Positions 52,063 through 60,720 of a stretch of 64,000 bases of DNA are shown here, one piece after another. Location of the stretch: the NCBI RefSeq assembly GCF_003122365.1, contig NZ_CP029254.1, positions 1,689,001 through 1,753,000 on the forward strand, in the 5' to 3' direction. Numbering within the stretch: the stretch's first letter is position 1; every line of letters begins with the position of its first letter. This DNA comes from Streptomyces spongiicola. Lineage in GTDB: Bacteria; Actinomycetota; Actinomycetes; Streptomycetales; Streptomycetaceae. The position numbers were made by a program, and so were the translations under genes. Below the pieces are notes generated by a model. It was given only the letters and a program-made list of their open reading frames with translations. It was not told where the DNA came from and did not search any database.

Positions 52063-52584
52063 CTAGGGGATGACGACGACGGGGCGCTGCGCACGGCGGG
52101 CCAGCCGCCCGGCGACCGAGCCGAAAATGCGCCCCACGATGCCATGGGTGGAGCCGACCACGATGGCGTCCGCCGAGTACTCCCGGCCGACCTCCTCGAG
52201 TTCGTTGCAGATGTCGCCGCCGCGCTCGACGAGGATCCACGGCACCTCGGAGAGGTAGTCCGCACAGGCGAGTTCGAGTCCCAGCACCTCGGTGCGGTGG
52301 TCCGGGACATCGACGAAGACGGGCGGTTCGCAGCCGGCCCACACCGTGGTGGGAAGGCGGTTGGCGACATGCACGATGATCAGGCCGGAGCCGGAACGGC
52401 TGGCCATGCCGATCGCGTAGGCGAGCGCCCGCTCACTGGAGGTCGATCCGTCGAAGCCGACCACGACACCGTGCCGGAAGGCGGGATCGCAGGCGCGGCG
52501 CGACTGGTCCGCCGCCTGCAGATCCGACAGGGGGTCGGCGACCTGCTTGCGGTCCGCGGGTTCGGGAGTTTCGTGACCGGCCAT
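52063..52584 (-). CDS. Universal stress protein (single UspA domain)
   Basis: A 173-residue cytoplasmic protein. After a 35-residue hydrophilic lead, the Usp domain runs from GVVVGFDGSTSSERALAYAI to the ATP-binding motif GSTHGIVGRIFGSVAGRLAR, which has the G-2x-G-9x-G-S/T spacing, and RPVVVIP at the end. It likely binds ATP and responds to stress. No partner gene is adjacent. Confidence 0.88.
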   Translation of the reverse strand: MAGHETPEPADRKQVADPLSDLQAADQSRRACDPAFRHGVVVGFDGSTSSERALAYAIGMASRSGSGLIIVHVANRLPTTVWAGCEPPVFVDVPDHRTEVLGLELACADYLSEVPWILVERGGDICNELEEVGREYSADAIVVGSTHGIVGRIFGSVAGRLARRAQRPVVVIP

Positions 52585-53180
52585 CGGTTGTCTCGGCGTT
52601 CAGATCCTCATGGGAGGGTGATGGTTGGCGGCGGAGCTCTGTCCGGGAATCATCTTCCCAACCCCCTACCCCCAAGGGTACGGCGTCACTCCTTGCCTGC
52701 CCAGAACTCGTCCTCGCCCGCCGGGAACTCGCGTGTCCGCTCCCGGCAAGCCAAGAAACATACGTCCCAGGGAGCATGCACGAGCACACTCCGTATGGCA
52801 ATGGCGCCTGCACCGTACAGGCTTCACCCCGGAGGCCCGCCGGGGCCCCTCGCGGGCCGCGCATTCCCGGCGGGCGGCACGGAGCCGCGGAAGAGCGGCA
52901 GGCACCGGAGAACCGCCGGAGCAGAGGACGTGCCAGTGACCGGGCGGCTGCGCTCCTCGTTGACCTGCCGGCGGCCTGCCGGCGGCCTGTCGGCGGTCTG
53001 CCGGCGAACTGCCGCTGACCCGGCCGACGTGTCGGCACCCGCACCGGCGAACCCCCGCCCCCCGCCGGTGAATCGGAGCCGCTGCCCCGGCCTCCCGCCC
53101 GTCACCCGCCGCTCCTCCACTCTCCACTCTGCCCTCCACTCCGCCCTCCGCCCTCCGCCCTCCGCCCTCCAGGAGCTTCC
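52585..53180. other. 596 bp region without a convincing gene
   Basis: It holds the upstream region of the stress protein gene and GCCGGCGGCCTGCCGGCGGC repeats (52962-53005). An 80-codon plus-strand frame (52776-53018) has a weak start but no family resemblance and odd composition. I do not call it. Confidence 0.5.
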
Positions 53181-53687
53181 GTGCCCGCATCCCCGGCCGC
53201 CCCCGCCCTCGCCCCGCCTCCGCGCCGGACGCCCCCACGGGGCCAGCGCAGAGCGCCACGGACGACGGCCGCACGCCGGGCGGCGGCCACCGCACCCCGC
53301 GAGCCCGCGTTCCGCGCGCGCGGCGGCGGAACGGCCGGCCGCAGCGCCCCCTTCACCCGCACCACCCCAGACGCCCGCGCCGCCGGGATCGACCCCGGGA
53401 GACCCGCCACCGCCACCGCCCGCACCCCTGCGGGCGACGCCGCGGCCGAAATGGTTCGATGGGCAACTTTCGGCTGCGCGGTCGTCCCGGCCGTTCTTGT
53501 GGCGTACGGCACATCCGCTCGCGGCGCCATCGTGATCGCGGTCGGCCTGGCAGCCGTGACCGGGGCCTGCGGCGCGCTGACGCGTCGGTCCCGGCGGGCG
53601 TCCCCGCGCCCCGCCGGACCGCGGGGACGCCAGGGCGGAAGCCGCCGGCGCAGGGGCCGCCGGGCACGGCGCACCACCCGGAACTGA
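53181..53687 (+). CDS. Small membrane protein upstream of adpA
   Basis: A 168-residue frame. GTG 53181 has a good AGGAG site 5 nt upstream. The first 90 residues are Ala/Pro/Arg-rich and unstructured. About residues 92-132 form two hydrophobic helices (ATFGCAVVPAVLVAYG and AIVIAVGLAAVTGACGALTR). A very basic tail follows. I recognise the helical core as a conserved Streptomyces protein near adpA; function unknown. The actual start could be internal. Confidence 0.6.
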   Translation: MPASPAAPALAPPPRRTPPRGQRRAPRTTAARRAAATAPREPAFRARGGGTAGRSAPFTRTTPDARAAGIDPGRPATATARTPAGDAAAEMVRWATFGCAVVPAVLVAYGTSARGAIVIAVGLAAVTGACGALTRRSRRASPRPAGPRGRQGGSRRRRGRRARRTTRN

Positions 53688-54073
53688 CGGATTCGCACGC
53701 GCGCACCCATATGTTTTCAGCCAACTTCACCGGCATGGGCCTTCCTTGCGGAAACGGCCCGTCAACCCCCGTGCCACCTGGGGAGAAAGGGCCGAGTGCG
53801 CCCCGCGCACCCTACGGGGATGGGCCATGCGCGCATCGCACACTTCCCAGCACGGCCTCGGGATGCAACGCTTCGTGATCGAATGCTTTACGCCAAGTTG
53901 CCTTGTCGACAATGTGCCGATTCCGGAACTTGTCACGCCGGCACCACGGGACGCAGTAGATTCGATCATGAGTATCGCAGTCTGGGGACTCGTGCAGAAC
54001 CGAGGGGAAACGTGCAGGAGCGACAGGCCCGACAAGAACGGGGAGACGCGAACACCGAGGGGGGCTTAGCGTC
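53688..54073. promoter_or_regulatory. adpA upstream region (386 bp)
   Basis: A long leader of lower GC content than the surroundings, as is usual for adpA promoters, which are controlled by a gamma-butyrolactone receptor, BldD and AdpA itself in studied species. The perfect 10 bp palindrome TTGTCGACAA (53903-53912) is the clearest dyad. I could not assign specific binding sites with confidence. Confidence 0.45.
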
Positions 54074-55270
54074 ATGAGTCAGGACTCCGCCGCGCCGGAG
54101 GCCGTAAGGAAGCTGTCCGGGCGCCGCCGCAGGGAAGTGGTGGCGGTGCTGCTGTTCAGCGGCGGTCCCATCTTCGAGAGTTCCATTCCGCTCTCGGTGT
54201 TCGGAATCGACCGGCAGGACGCCGGAGTTCCCCGCTACCGGCTGCTCGTGTGCGCCGGCGAGGAGGGCCCCCTGCGGACCACAGGGGGACTCGAACTCAC
54301 CGCGCCCTACGGGCTGGAGGCGATAGGCAGAGCGGGCACGGTCGTCGTACCGGCCTGGCGGTCCATCACCTCACCACCACCACCGGAGGCGTTGGACGCC
54401 CTGCGCCGCGCCCATGAAGAGGGCGCCCGCATCGTGGGGCTGTGCACCGGGGCTTTCGTGCTGGCCGCCGCGGGGCTGCTGGACAGCCGCCCGGCGACCA
54501 CGCACTGGATGTACGCGCCGACGCTCGCCAAGCGCTATCCGTCGGTCCACGTGGACCCGCGGGAGCTCTTCGTCGACGACGGCGACGTCCTCACCTCCGC
54601 CGGTACCGCGGCCGGCATCGACCTCTGCCTGCACATCGTGCGGTCGGACCACGGTGCCGAGGCCGCCGGGGCACTGGCCCGCCGGCTGGTCGTCCCGCCG
54701 CGGCGCAGCGGCGGGCAGGAGCGCTACCTCGACAGGTCTTTACCCGAGGAGATCGGCTCCGACCCGCTCGCCGAGGTCGTGGCCTGGGCGCTGGAGCACC
54801 TCCACGAGCAGTTCGACGTGGAGACCCTGGCGGCCCGTGCGTACATGAGCAGACGGACCTTCGACCGCAGGTTCCGCTCGCTCACCGGGAGCGCTCCCCT
54901 GCAGTGGCTGATCACCCAGCGGGTGCTTCAGGCGCAGCGGCTGCTCGAGACCTCCGACTACTCGGTCGACGAGGTCGCGGGTCGCTGCGGCTTCCGCTCC
55001 CCGGTGGCGCTGCGCGGGCACTTCCGCCGCCAGCTGGGCTCGTCGCCGGCCGCGTACCGGGCGGCCTACCGGGCCAGACGTCCGGGGGGCGAACCGGTGG
55101 CCTCCGCGGTGGAGCAGCCCGTCGTACCCGACCGGATGCCCCCGGGGCACCCGAGAAGGCCCGCGGCGGCGATGGGCGCGTCCCACGGTTCACCGGAACC
55201 GGGCAGGCCCGGACCGGACGCCTACACCCCGGGACGTCCGGCGCTCCCCGGCCAGCGGAGTGCGCCATAA
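54074..55270 (+). CDS. adpA: AdpA global developmental regulator
   Basis: A 398-residue AraC-family protein. N-terminal DJ-1/GATase1-like domain (about 22-200: VAVLLFSGGPIFESSIPLSV, GTVVVPAWRSITSPPPPEAL, GLCTGAFVLAAAGLLDS). C-terminal double helix-turn-helix (about 240-330: LAARAYMSRRTFDRRF, SVDEVAGRCGFRSPVALRGH). This is the master activator of differentiation and secondary metabolism genes. Residue 223 is a TTA codon (54740-54742) in the linker, the known bldA-dependent feature of adpA. orn follows 10 bp downstream, as in other Streptomyces. Confidence 0.96.
   Translation: MSQDSAAPEAVRKLSGRRRREVVAVLLFSGGPIFESSIPLSVFGIDRQDAGVPRYRLLVCAGEEGPLRTTGGLELTAPYGLEAIGRAGTVVVPAWRSITSPPPPEALDALRRAHEEGARIVGLCTGAFVLAAAGLLDSRPATTHWMYAPTLAKRYPSVHVDPRELFVDDGDVLTSAGTAAGIDLCLHIVRSDHGAEAAGALARRLVVPPRRSGGQERYLDRSLPEEIGSDPLAEVVAWALEHLHEQFDVETLAARAYMSRRTFDRRFRSLTGSAPLQWLITQRVLQAQRLLETSDYSVDEVAGRCGFRSPVALRGHFRRQLGSSPAAYRAAYRARRPGGEPVASAVEQPVVPDRMPPGHPRRPAAAMGASHGSPEPGRPGPDAYTPGRPALPGQRSAP
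54740..54742 (+). promoter_or_regulatory. adpA: TTA (bldA) codon in adpA
   Basis: In-frame TTA within RSLPEEI, between the N-terminal domain and the DNA-binding domain. It makes full AdpA synthesis depend on the bldA tRNA. Confidence 0.92.
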
Positions 55271-55280
55271 GGTAGGACGC

Positions 55281-55886
55281 ATGAACGATCGCATGGTGTG
55301 GATCGACTGCGAGATGACCGGGCTCTCGCTGGCCGACGACGCACTCATCGAGGTGGCCGCGCTGGTCACCGACTCGGAACTGAACGTGCTCGGTGAAGGG
55401 GTGGACATCGTGATCCGCCCCCCGGACCAGGCGCTGGAGACCATGCCCGAGGTGGTGCGGCAGATGCACACCGCCTCGGGCCTCCTCGGCGAACTCGCGG
55501 CCGGGGCCACCCTGGCCGAGGCCGAGGACCAGGTCCTCACCTACGTGCGTGAGCACGTCAAGGAGCCCGGCAGGGCTCCGCTGTGCGGGAACTCGGTCGG
55601 CACCGACCGCGGTTTCCTGCTCCGCGACATGCCGAGGGTGGAGGAGTACCTCCACTACCGGATCGTGGATGTCTCCTCGGTGAAGGAGCTGGCCCGCCGC
55701 TGGTACCCGAGGGCGTACTTCAACAGTCCGGAGAAGAACGGCAACCACCGGGCGCTCGCCGACATCAGGGAATCGATCGCCGAGCTGCGCTACTACCGAG
55801 AGGCGATCTTCGTCCCGCAGCCGGGCCCCGACTCGGACACCGCGAAGACGATCGCGGCGCGCCATGTGACGGCCGCGCCGCAGTGA
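55281..55886 (+). CDS. orn: Oligoribonuclease
   Basis: About 201 residues from ATG 55281 (an ATG at 55260 would overlap adpA). DEDDh exonuclease: MVWIDCEMTGLSLADDALIE (Asp and Glu), LCGNSVGTDRGFLLRDMPRV, YRIVDVSSVKELARRW and HRALADIRESI (His, Asp). It degrades 2-5 nt RNA and linear c-di-GMP product pGpG, which affects growth and development in Streptomyces. Confidence 0.95.
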   Translation: MNDRMVWIDCEMTGLSLADDALIEVAALVTDSELNVLGEGVDIVIRPPDQALETMPEVVRQMHTASGLLGELAAGATLAEAEDQVLTYVREHVKEPGRAPLCGNSVGTDRGFLLRDMPRVEEYLHYRIVDVSSVKELARRWYPRAYFNSPEKNGNHRALADIRESIAELRYYREAIFVPQPGPDSDTAKTIAARHVTAAPQ

Positions 55887-55893
55887 CCCGCCC

Positions 55894-55933
55894 GCGCCGG
55901 GCGGGGCAGCGCGGACGCTGCCCCGCCCGGCGC
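55894..55933. terminator. Perfect 18 bp hairpin after orn
   Basis: GCGCCGGGCGGGGCAGCG (55894-55911), loop CGGA, and its exact complement (55916-55933), 8 bp after the orn stop. Confidence 0.85.
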
Positions 55934-56599
55934 GGTCCCGTTCCCGGGACCGGGAACGGGAACGGGACCGTGTGCAGGGGCATCCCTGCCCGGTCGTCCC
56001 GGCGCCCCTCCGGCCACGTCCCCGACCCGGCCCCGCCGGGCACCTCCTCCCGACGGGCACCTCCTCCCGCCGGGATCGTCCGCGCCGCCCTGGAGGACCC
56101 GGGCGGCATCATGGCGCCTCTCGCGCGCGATCCGGGCGGACGTCCGGCACCGGCCCACTCGCACCCCGGTGCGGCGAACCGTGCACACTCCCGCCTGATC
56201 CGGGCGCGGATCCGGGCGCGCGGACCGCCTGCACCCGTACGTGAGACCCCGGTGTCGGCGCGCCTCCCGGCACCCCGCGCCCAGACCGCGCGGCGCGCCC
56301 CCGACGGCCTGTCGCCCTCACACCCGCCCCCACACCCGCCCCCACACCCACCCCGCACCGGCCTCCCCCGGCACCGCGCCCGCACCGCGCCACGCACGAG
56401 TCGCCGCCTCGGCGCTCGCGTACCGGGGTCCGTACGGAGGAGGCGCGCACGGGCCGTGCGTCCCGCGTACGGCGGAGTGCCCTGCGGCCCCCTACGGCCA
56501 GGCGGAGGGGCTCGCACCGAACCGCCGGAAACACGGGCGCGAGCACCCTCTCGGACCCTGTACACTTTTTCTCGGCCGGTCGGGAGAACGACCGGTCAT
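55934..56599. other. Gene-free region between orn and tRNA-His
   Basis: No gene with family resemblance is found. GGGAACGGGAAC and CACCCGCCCCCA repeats are present. The tRNA promoter should lie at the right end; TACACT (56561-56566) is a possible -10. Confidence 0.5.
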
Positions 56600-56600
56600 G

Positions 56601-56673
56601 GTGGGTGTAGCTCAGCTGGTAGAGCACCTGGTTGTGGTCCAGGATGCCGCGGGTTCGAGTCCCGTCACTCACC
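56601..56673 (+). tRNA. tRNA-His (anticodon GTG)
   Basis: The cloverleaf is complete: acceptor GTGGGTG with CACTCAC, D arm GCTCAGCTGGTAGAGC, anticodon stem CCTGG / CCAGG with loop TTGTGGT, and T arm GCGGGTTCGAGTCCCGT. A G at 56600 can pair with C73 (56673), as expected for the extra G-1 of histidine tRNA. CCA is not encoded. Confidence 0.97.
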
Positions 56674-56679
56674 CTGGAC

Positions 56680-56723
56680 GATCAGCCGGTGACCGTGGAA
56701 GCGGGTCACCGGCTGATCTTGTT
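56680..56723 (+). terminator. Terminator after tRNA-His
   Basis: A perfect 15 bp stem, GATCAGCCGGTGACC (56680-56694) with GGTCACCGGCTGATC (56704-56718), followed by TTGTTT. Confidence 0.88.
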
Positions 56724-57144
56724 TCCCCTCGGACGCTGGTCGAGTGCGGTTCCGACCGGCTTGCCCCGCAATGCCATGACAAGCTGCGGAAGGCGTCGAA
56801 AGACCGGCGGTGCCGCCTCACGCTGCCGGCTTCGGGGCAGCACCCTCCTGGCCCCTGAGCAGAGCGGTTCGCACTCCCCCGGCATGGACACGGTCCCGTG
56901 GCCCGTCCTCGGGCCCGGCCGGATCCCGCGCGGGCTGCCGCCCGGCGTGCGCGCACCGCCGCCTCCCCCTCGCCGAGCAGGGTTCCAGCCGCGGCACCGC
57001 CTCTTCCGAGCCGCGGGATCAGGAGGATCTCCTTCTTCATCGCCGCAGCAGAGCGCCGAAGCGGATGGCTCGTGTGATCCTCGGGCGCGCGGAAGGGCTA
57101 CCGGGCGACCCGGCGACCTCTGAGCAAGCAACACACGCCGACAG
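56724..57144. other. 421 bp gene-free region after tRNA-His
   Basis: I see no gene, integrase remnant or repeat of the tRNA 3' end here. A 123-codon minus-strand frame has no family resemblance. It is the left border of the accessory cassette. Confidence 0.5.
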
Positions 57145-57690
57145 TCAGCCGCTGGACTCGAGCAGTTCCGCGGCCGCGGCGAGTGCGCGGTCCCACGGGT
57201 AGGCATCCGGCCGCCCCTGACCCGGTTGGTTGGGGACGAACCCGCCCTCGCCGTACAGCACCGTCACACCCATGGAGCGAAGCTCTGCCACGCTTCGCCC
57301 GAACGCCCGGTGTTGCACGTAAGCCGCGTTCACACACGGCATCGTCGCGATCGGAATGCCCTTGCCGACGCCCTCTGCCACGACACCGACGACGAAGCGT
57401 TCGGTGAGGCCCAGGGCCCACGCGTTGATCGTGTTGAAGGTGGCCGGCGCAACCAGGATGGCGTCGGCCTTCGGCCAGGCGTCAGGTTGCCCGGGCAGCT
57501 TGTACTCCGACCGGACCGGGTGGCCGGTCAGCGCCTCGAGTCCACTGAGACTGTCCCCGAGCCAGCGTGCCGCCGTGGGCGTGAGGCCCAAGCACACGTC
57601 CCACCCCCGGCCGTGGGCGTCTTCGACGACTCGCGCGACGTCGAAAACCGGCGGGGCCGCGCTTCCGAACAGGTACAGGGTCCTCGTCAT
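57145..57690 (-). CDS. Flavoprotein of the Dfp/CoaC-like family
   Basis: A 181-residue HFCD-type flavoprotein: TRTLYLFGSAAPPVFDVARV at the N-terminus, ADAILVAPATFNTINAWALG (about 77-96, the PASANT-like FMN region) and IATMPCVNAAYVQHRAFGRS. Related domains decarboxylate phosphopantothenoylcysteine or peptidyl cysteines. ATG 57690 or GTG 57696 may be the start. It is divergent from an XRE regulator, a pairing seen often in Streptomyces; the substrate is unknown. Confidence 0.8.
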   Translation of the reverse strand: MTRTLYLFGSAAPPVFDVARVVEDAHGRGWDVCLGLTPTAARWLGDSLSGLEALTGHPVRSEYKLPGQPDAWPKADAILVAPATFNTINAWALGLTERFVVGVVAEGVGKGIPIATMPCVNAAYVQHRAFGRSVAELRSMGVTVLYGEGGFVPNQPGQGRPDAYPWDRALAAAAELLESSG

Positions 57691-57808
57691 GCGCACATCC
57701 GATCACACAGGACCGTCGCCGAACCGGGTGGAGCGGGAGGCGGAAGCGCTCACCAACACCGATACGTACGAGTACCGTGCCGAGTGCCTGCAAGGAACGG
57801 AGCCTGGT

Positions 57809-58993
57809 ATGGCCGATCTGGATGCCGACAGCACGGGTGACCGCATCAGGGAGCAGCGGAGACTGGCCAGGCTCACGCAGAAGCAGCTTGCCGACCACCT
57901 CCCTTACTCGTACAGCCTGCTCAACCAGGTAGAGTGCGGCGCCCGACCCGCCACCGTGGACTTCGTCGCGGCCGTAGCCCATGCCCTACGCATCGACGTC
58001 ACAGCGCTCACAGGACAGCCCTATGGGACCGATCTCCAGCGGGACCGTCTGGCCGAACTGGTGCGCCCGATCCGCGAGGCCCTCGACCTGTACGACCTCG
58101 GGGACGACCCGCACCTCACCACCCGGGCCACCGGGCGCCTAATGGGCGCCGCCGACCAACTGTGCGCGGACATTCGCGCGACCCACTTGAGGAAGGCCGC
58201 CCGGGCCCTCCCCGGCGTCATCGCCGAACTCACCACCACCGCCTACCGCGCCCCAGGCCGGGATGTGTGGCAAGCCCTCGCCTCCACGTACCGCACGGCC
58301 CACGACATCTCCGTCAAGCTCGGCTACTACGACCTCAGCGCCGTCGCCCTCGACCGCATGGACTGGGCCGCGCAGCGCGCCTCCGACCCGTGCCTCGGCG
58401 CCGTCCGCCAGTACATGCGCGCGCTGGTGTACTTCCGCGAAGGCGAGTACGTCATCGGGCAGCGGCTTATCCGTTCCGGTCACAGCGCGCTCGACCAGGC
58501 CGACCAGGACCGAAAAGCCCTCGCAGTCGCAGGCCAGCTGCACCTCGGTGCGTCGGTGATCGCGGCCCGGGCCGCCAACGGGACCGCTGTCGACACCCAC
58601 CTCGGCGAAGCCGAGGCGTACGCCAAGCGGACGGGCGACGCCTCGGACGCGTACTGGCTCTCCTTCGGCCCGACGAACGTCGCCCTGCACAGGATGTCCG
58701 CGGCAGTGGAGATGCGCCACTACGACGACGCAGTACAGCAGGCCCGACACATCAAACTGCCGGCGAGCACGGCCACCTCTCGGCGAGCGCACTTCCTCAT
58801 CGACCGAGCCCGTTCGGAGATGGAGACCGGCCGAACCGAGGCCGCACTCAAGTCCGTCGTCGAGGCGCGCCACGCAGCTCCGGAACAGACGCGGTATCAC
58901 CCGGGTGCAAGGGAGACCGTCAGAGGCCTGGTCCACCTTTCCCGCCGTACCTCCGACAGCCTCGGTCATCTGGCCGCGTGGATCGGTCTCTGA
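57809..58993 (+). CDS. XRE-family regulator with TPR-like C-terminus
   Basis: A 394-residue protein. Residues about 10-70 form a helix-turn-helix: GDRIREQRRLARLTQKQLAD, SYSLLNQVECGARPATVDFV. The rest is a helical repeat region of the type found in large Streptomyces XRE regulators (peptide or small-molecule sensing is suspected for relatives). It is divergent from the flavoprotein. A perfect palindrome follows its stop. Confidence 0.85.
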   Translation: MADLDADSTGDRIREQRRLARLTQKQLADHLPYSYSLLNQVECGARPATVDFVAAVAHALRIDVTALTGQPYGTDLQRDRLAELVRPIREALDLYDLGDDPHLTTRATGRLMGAADQLCADIRATHLRKAARALPGVIAELTTTAYRAPGRDVWQALASTYRTAHDISVKLGYYDLSAVALDRMDWAAQRASDPCLGAVRQYMRALVYFREGEYVIGQRLIRSGHSALDQADQDRKALAVAGQLHLGASVIAARAANGTAVDTHLGEAEAYAKRTGDASDAYWLSFGPTNVALHRMSAAVEMRHYDDAVQQARHIKLPASTATSRRAHFLIDRARSEMETGRTEAALKSVVEARHAAPEQTRYHPGARETVRGLVHLSRRTSDSLGHLAAWIGL

Positions 58994-59010
58994 CACCTGC
59001 ATGCTCGCCG

Positions 59011-59038
59011 GCAACGCTCACAAATCTGTGAGCGTTGC
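59011..59038. promoter_or_regulatory. Perfect 12 bp inverted repeat between XRE and DUF6415 genes
   Basis: GCAACGCTCACA, spacer AATC, TGTGAGCGTTGC. It starts 18 bp after the XRE stop and ends 57 bp before the next start. It may be a terminator or the operator of the XRE regulator; the lack of a T tract and the low GC content for a terminator favour an operator. Confidence 0.6.
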
Positions 59039-59094
59039 ACCCTCCGCCCAGCGCCATTCTGGTCACCAATCCGACCAGCGAGGGAGCCGGGAGC

Positions 59095-59472
59095 ATGACG
59101 AACCGCAGATCGAGGGCTGAGGCCGCCGCAACCACCGCGGAGCCGGGGCTCGATGTCCATTCGATGCGGGAGGCCGCGCGGCGCGTCATTCTCATGGACG
59201 GGCCGCAGCCGCAGCTGGACGAGCTGACCGCCGAAATGCGCGGCTACGTCGAGCGCCTGGTCCCCGAGATCCGCACACTCATCACTCACCAGCCCGCCGG
59301 GGACATGCCCGCCGAGGTCGCGCAGGTCGGGGTGGACGAGGCGTGGCGCAGGTTGCACACCACGGCAGGCTCCGGCGCCTACGCCGCGTACCGCCGGGCG
59401 CGGAAGCCGGCGTCGTCGGTGTCGTCCCTGTGTGACCACTACGAGAACCTCTCCGCCCCGCGAAAGCGGTGA
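59095..59472 (+). CDS. DUF6415-family protein
   Basis: A 125-residue helical protein with HSMREAARRVILMDGPQPQL, LTAEMRGYVERLVPEI and the end SSLCDHYENLSAPRKR, which matches my recollection of DUF6415, a Streptomyces family of unknown function often found beside XRE regulators. GGGAGC precedes ATG 59095. The next small frame overlaps its stop as GTGA. Confidence 0.7.
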   Translation: MTNRRSRAEAAATTAEPGLDVHSMREAARRVILMDGPQPQLDELTAEMRGYVERLVPEIRTLITHQPAGDMPAEVAQVGVDEAWRRLHTTAGSGAYAAYRRARKPASSVSSLCDHYENLSAPRKR

Positions 59473-59618
59473 GCGCATTGACTCCGCCCCCTGCATCGGA
59501 GAAACCCGCATCGCCCCAGAGTGGGCCGATCCGCAAGGACGTGACCGACGACGTTCTCGCCGACCTCGAGTGGCTCCAGGCCACGCGCGAGATGCGGCTG
59601 GACGGCGCGCGCGAGTAG
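59469..59618 (+). CDS. Small 49-residue protein
   Basis: GTG 59469 overlaps the DUF6415 stop (GTGA). The frame reads VSALTPPPASEKPASPQSGP, then IRKDVTDDVLADLEWLQATR and ends EMRLDGARE. The second half is a likely amphipathic helix. The coupling and the sensible composition suggest it is real. I do not recognise a family. Confidence 0.55.
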   Translation: MSALTPPPASEKPASPQSGPIRKDVTDDVLADLEWLQATREMRLDGARE

Positions 59619-59712
59619 CCCGCCAGGTGGCCCTGCCCGCGTCCGTTGCCGCGGCGGCGCCCAGACGGCACGGGGCAGGCCCCGCGCCGAGCACACACCG
59701 AAGGAGCATCAC

Positions 59713-60147
59713 ATGACCGCTGTGACCGTGGACCCGCGCCGAGGCCGTGACCTCGTCGAGCCCGAGTTCTTCGACCGGCTCGTCGACTTCTGCGCGAGCG
59801 AGTACGGCCTGGAACGCATCGTCGCCGAGCGGGTCCAGGACCAGGCCATCGCCCTCCTCTACGTCATGGGCACCACCAAGTCGGGTGACGTCATGGCACC
59901 GTCCGCGTCCGTGGACCCGGGCTGGCACACCTTCCTTCTGCACAGTGTCGAGTACGCACGGTGGTGCGAGCGTAACTTCGGCTACTTCCTGCACCACGCG
60001 CCCAACAGCAAGCTCCGCACCCAGGGGCTGATGGTGGACGTCGTCGCCCGGATCCGGGAGGCCGGCTTCCTCGTCGACGACCGCCTGTGGGGCAGGGCCG
60101 GAGAGTGCAACCCGCCGACGTGCTGCGGCGACGGGCCCTGCTGCTGA
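59713..60147 (+). CDS. Conserved protein with cysteine-rich C-terminus
   Basis: A 144-residue protein. The body has VEPEFFDRLVDFCASEYGLE, PGWHTFLLHSVEYARWCERN and YFLHHAPNSK, which resembles a Streptomyces group labelled glycine-rich-domain-like, with conserved His/Glu/Tyr. The last 13 residues, CNPPTCCGDGPCC, hold five cysteines and could bind metal or form disulfides. AAGGAGC precedes ATG 59713. Function unknown. Confidence 0.7.
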   Translation: MTAVTVDPRRGRDLVEPEFFDRLVDFCASEYGLERIVAERVQDQAIALLYVMGTTKSGDVMAPSASVDPGWHTFLLHSVEYARWCERNFGYFLHHAPNSKLRTQGLMVDVVARIREAGFLVDDRLWGRAGECNPPTCCGDGPCC

Positions 60148-60213
60148 CCCATCCGACGGGAGCGGGCCGCACAGCACGGCGGTCCGCCCGCTCGACACAG
60201 AACGGAAAGACCG

Positions 60214-60606
60214 GTGCCGAAGCAGCCCTCCCCCATCAGCACCCGCTCTCGCGTGACGCTCTTCCCCCTCGAAGGGCTCACGGTCGCGTACACCACCCGG
60301 TCCGGTGACGCCCGCGGCCTCGGTGACATCGCCATCGTCGCCGTCACCGCCCCGGACATGAACCCCGCGGCCGCCGGCGCCGCTCTGTGGCTCCTCGCCC
60401 GCACCAGCTGGGCCGGTACCCCCGGCGAGCAGCAACAGGCCCGGTGGATCCTCACGCAAGCCGTACGCGCCCGCATCGTCCGCGCCCACGATCACCAGGA
60501 CCTCCCCGACGCGAAGTGGACCGCCGACCTCGACCGGCCTTTCCGCCTCGACGCCCTCTTCGCCAACCACGAGACCCTGCTCACCGGCCGCCTCACGGTC
60601 CTGTGA
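60214..60606 (+). CDS. Hypothetical protein (130 residues)
   Basis: GTG 60214 behind GGAAAGA. The sequence has alternating beta-like and helical parts (SRVTLFPLEGLTVAYTTRSG, IAIVAVTAPDMNPAAAGAAL, ARWILTQAVRARIVRAHDHQ). No membrane segments. I do not recognise the family. Spacing suggests it belongs to the same cassette. Confidence 0.6.
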   Translation: MPKQPSPISTRSRVTLFPLEGLTVAYTTRSGDARGLGDIAIVAVTAPDMNPAAAGAALWLLARTSWAGTPGEQQQARWILTQAVRARIVRAHDHQDLPDAKWTADLDRPFRLDALFANHETLLTGRLTVL

Positions 60607-60720
60607 ACGACGTGACACCGCCCCGGCCGGCCCGTGAGTTCTGCTGGCCGTTGCAGCGGCCGTTGTCGGTGGCGGCGTCTACCGTGTCCGTCACGATCAG
60701 GCAGAGCGGATGGTGTCGGC

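Noticed and set aside
52776..53018. 80-codon frame between the stress protein and adpA-side genes
   Set aside because: Weak start, no family resemblance and repetitive GC-driven composition.
53688..54073. Specific AdpA or gamma-butyrolactone receptor sites in the adpA promoter
   Set aside because: The consensus motifs are too loose to call by eye. Only one short palindrome is clear.
59713..60147. RiPP precursor based on the Cys-rich end
   Set aside because: The body is a 130-residue conserved protein and no lanthionine or other RiPP synthetase lies nearby. Kept only as a speculative note.
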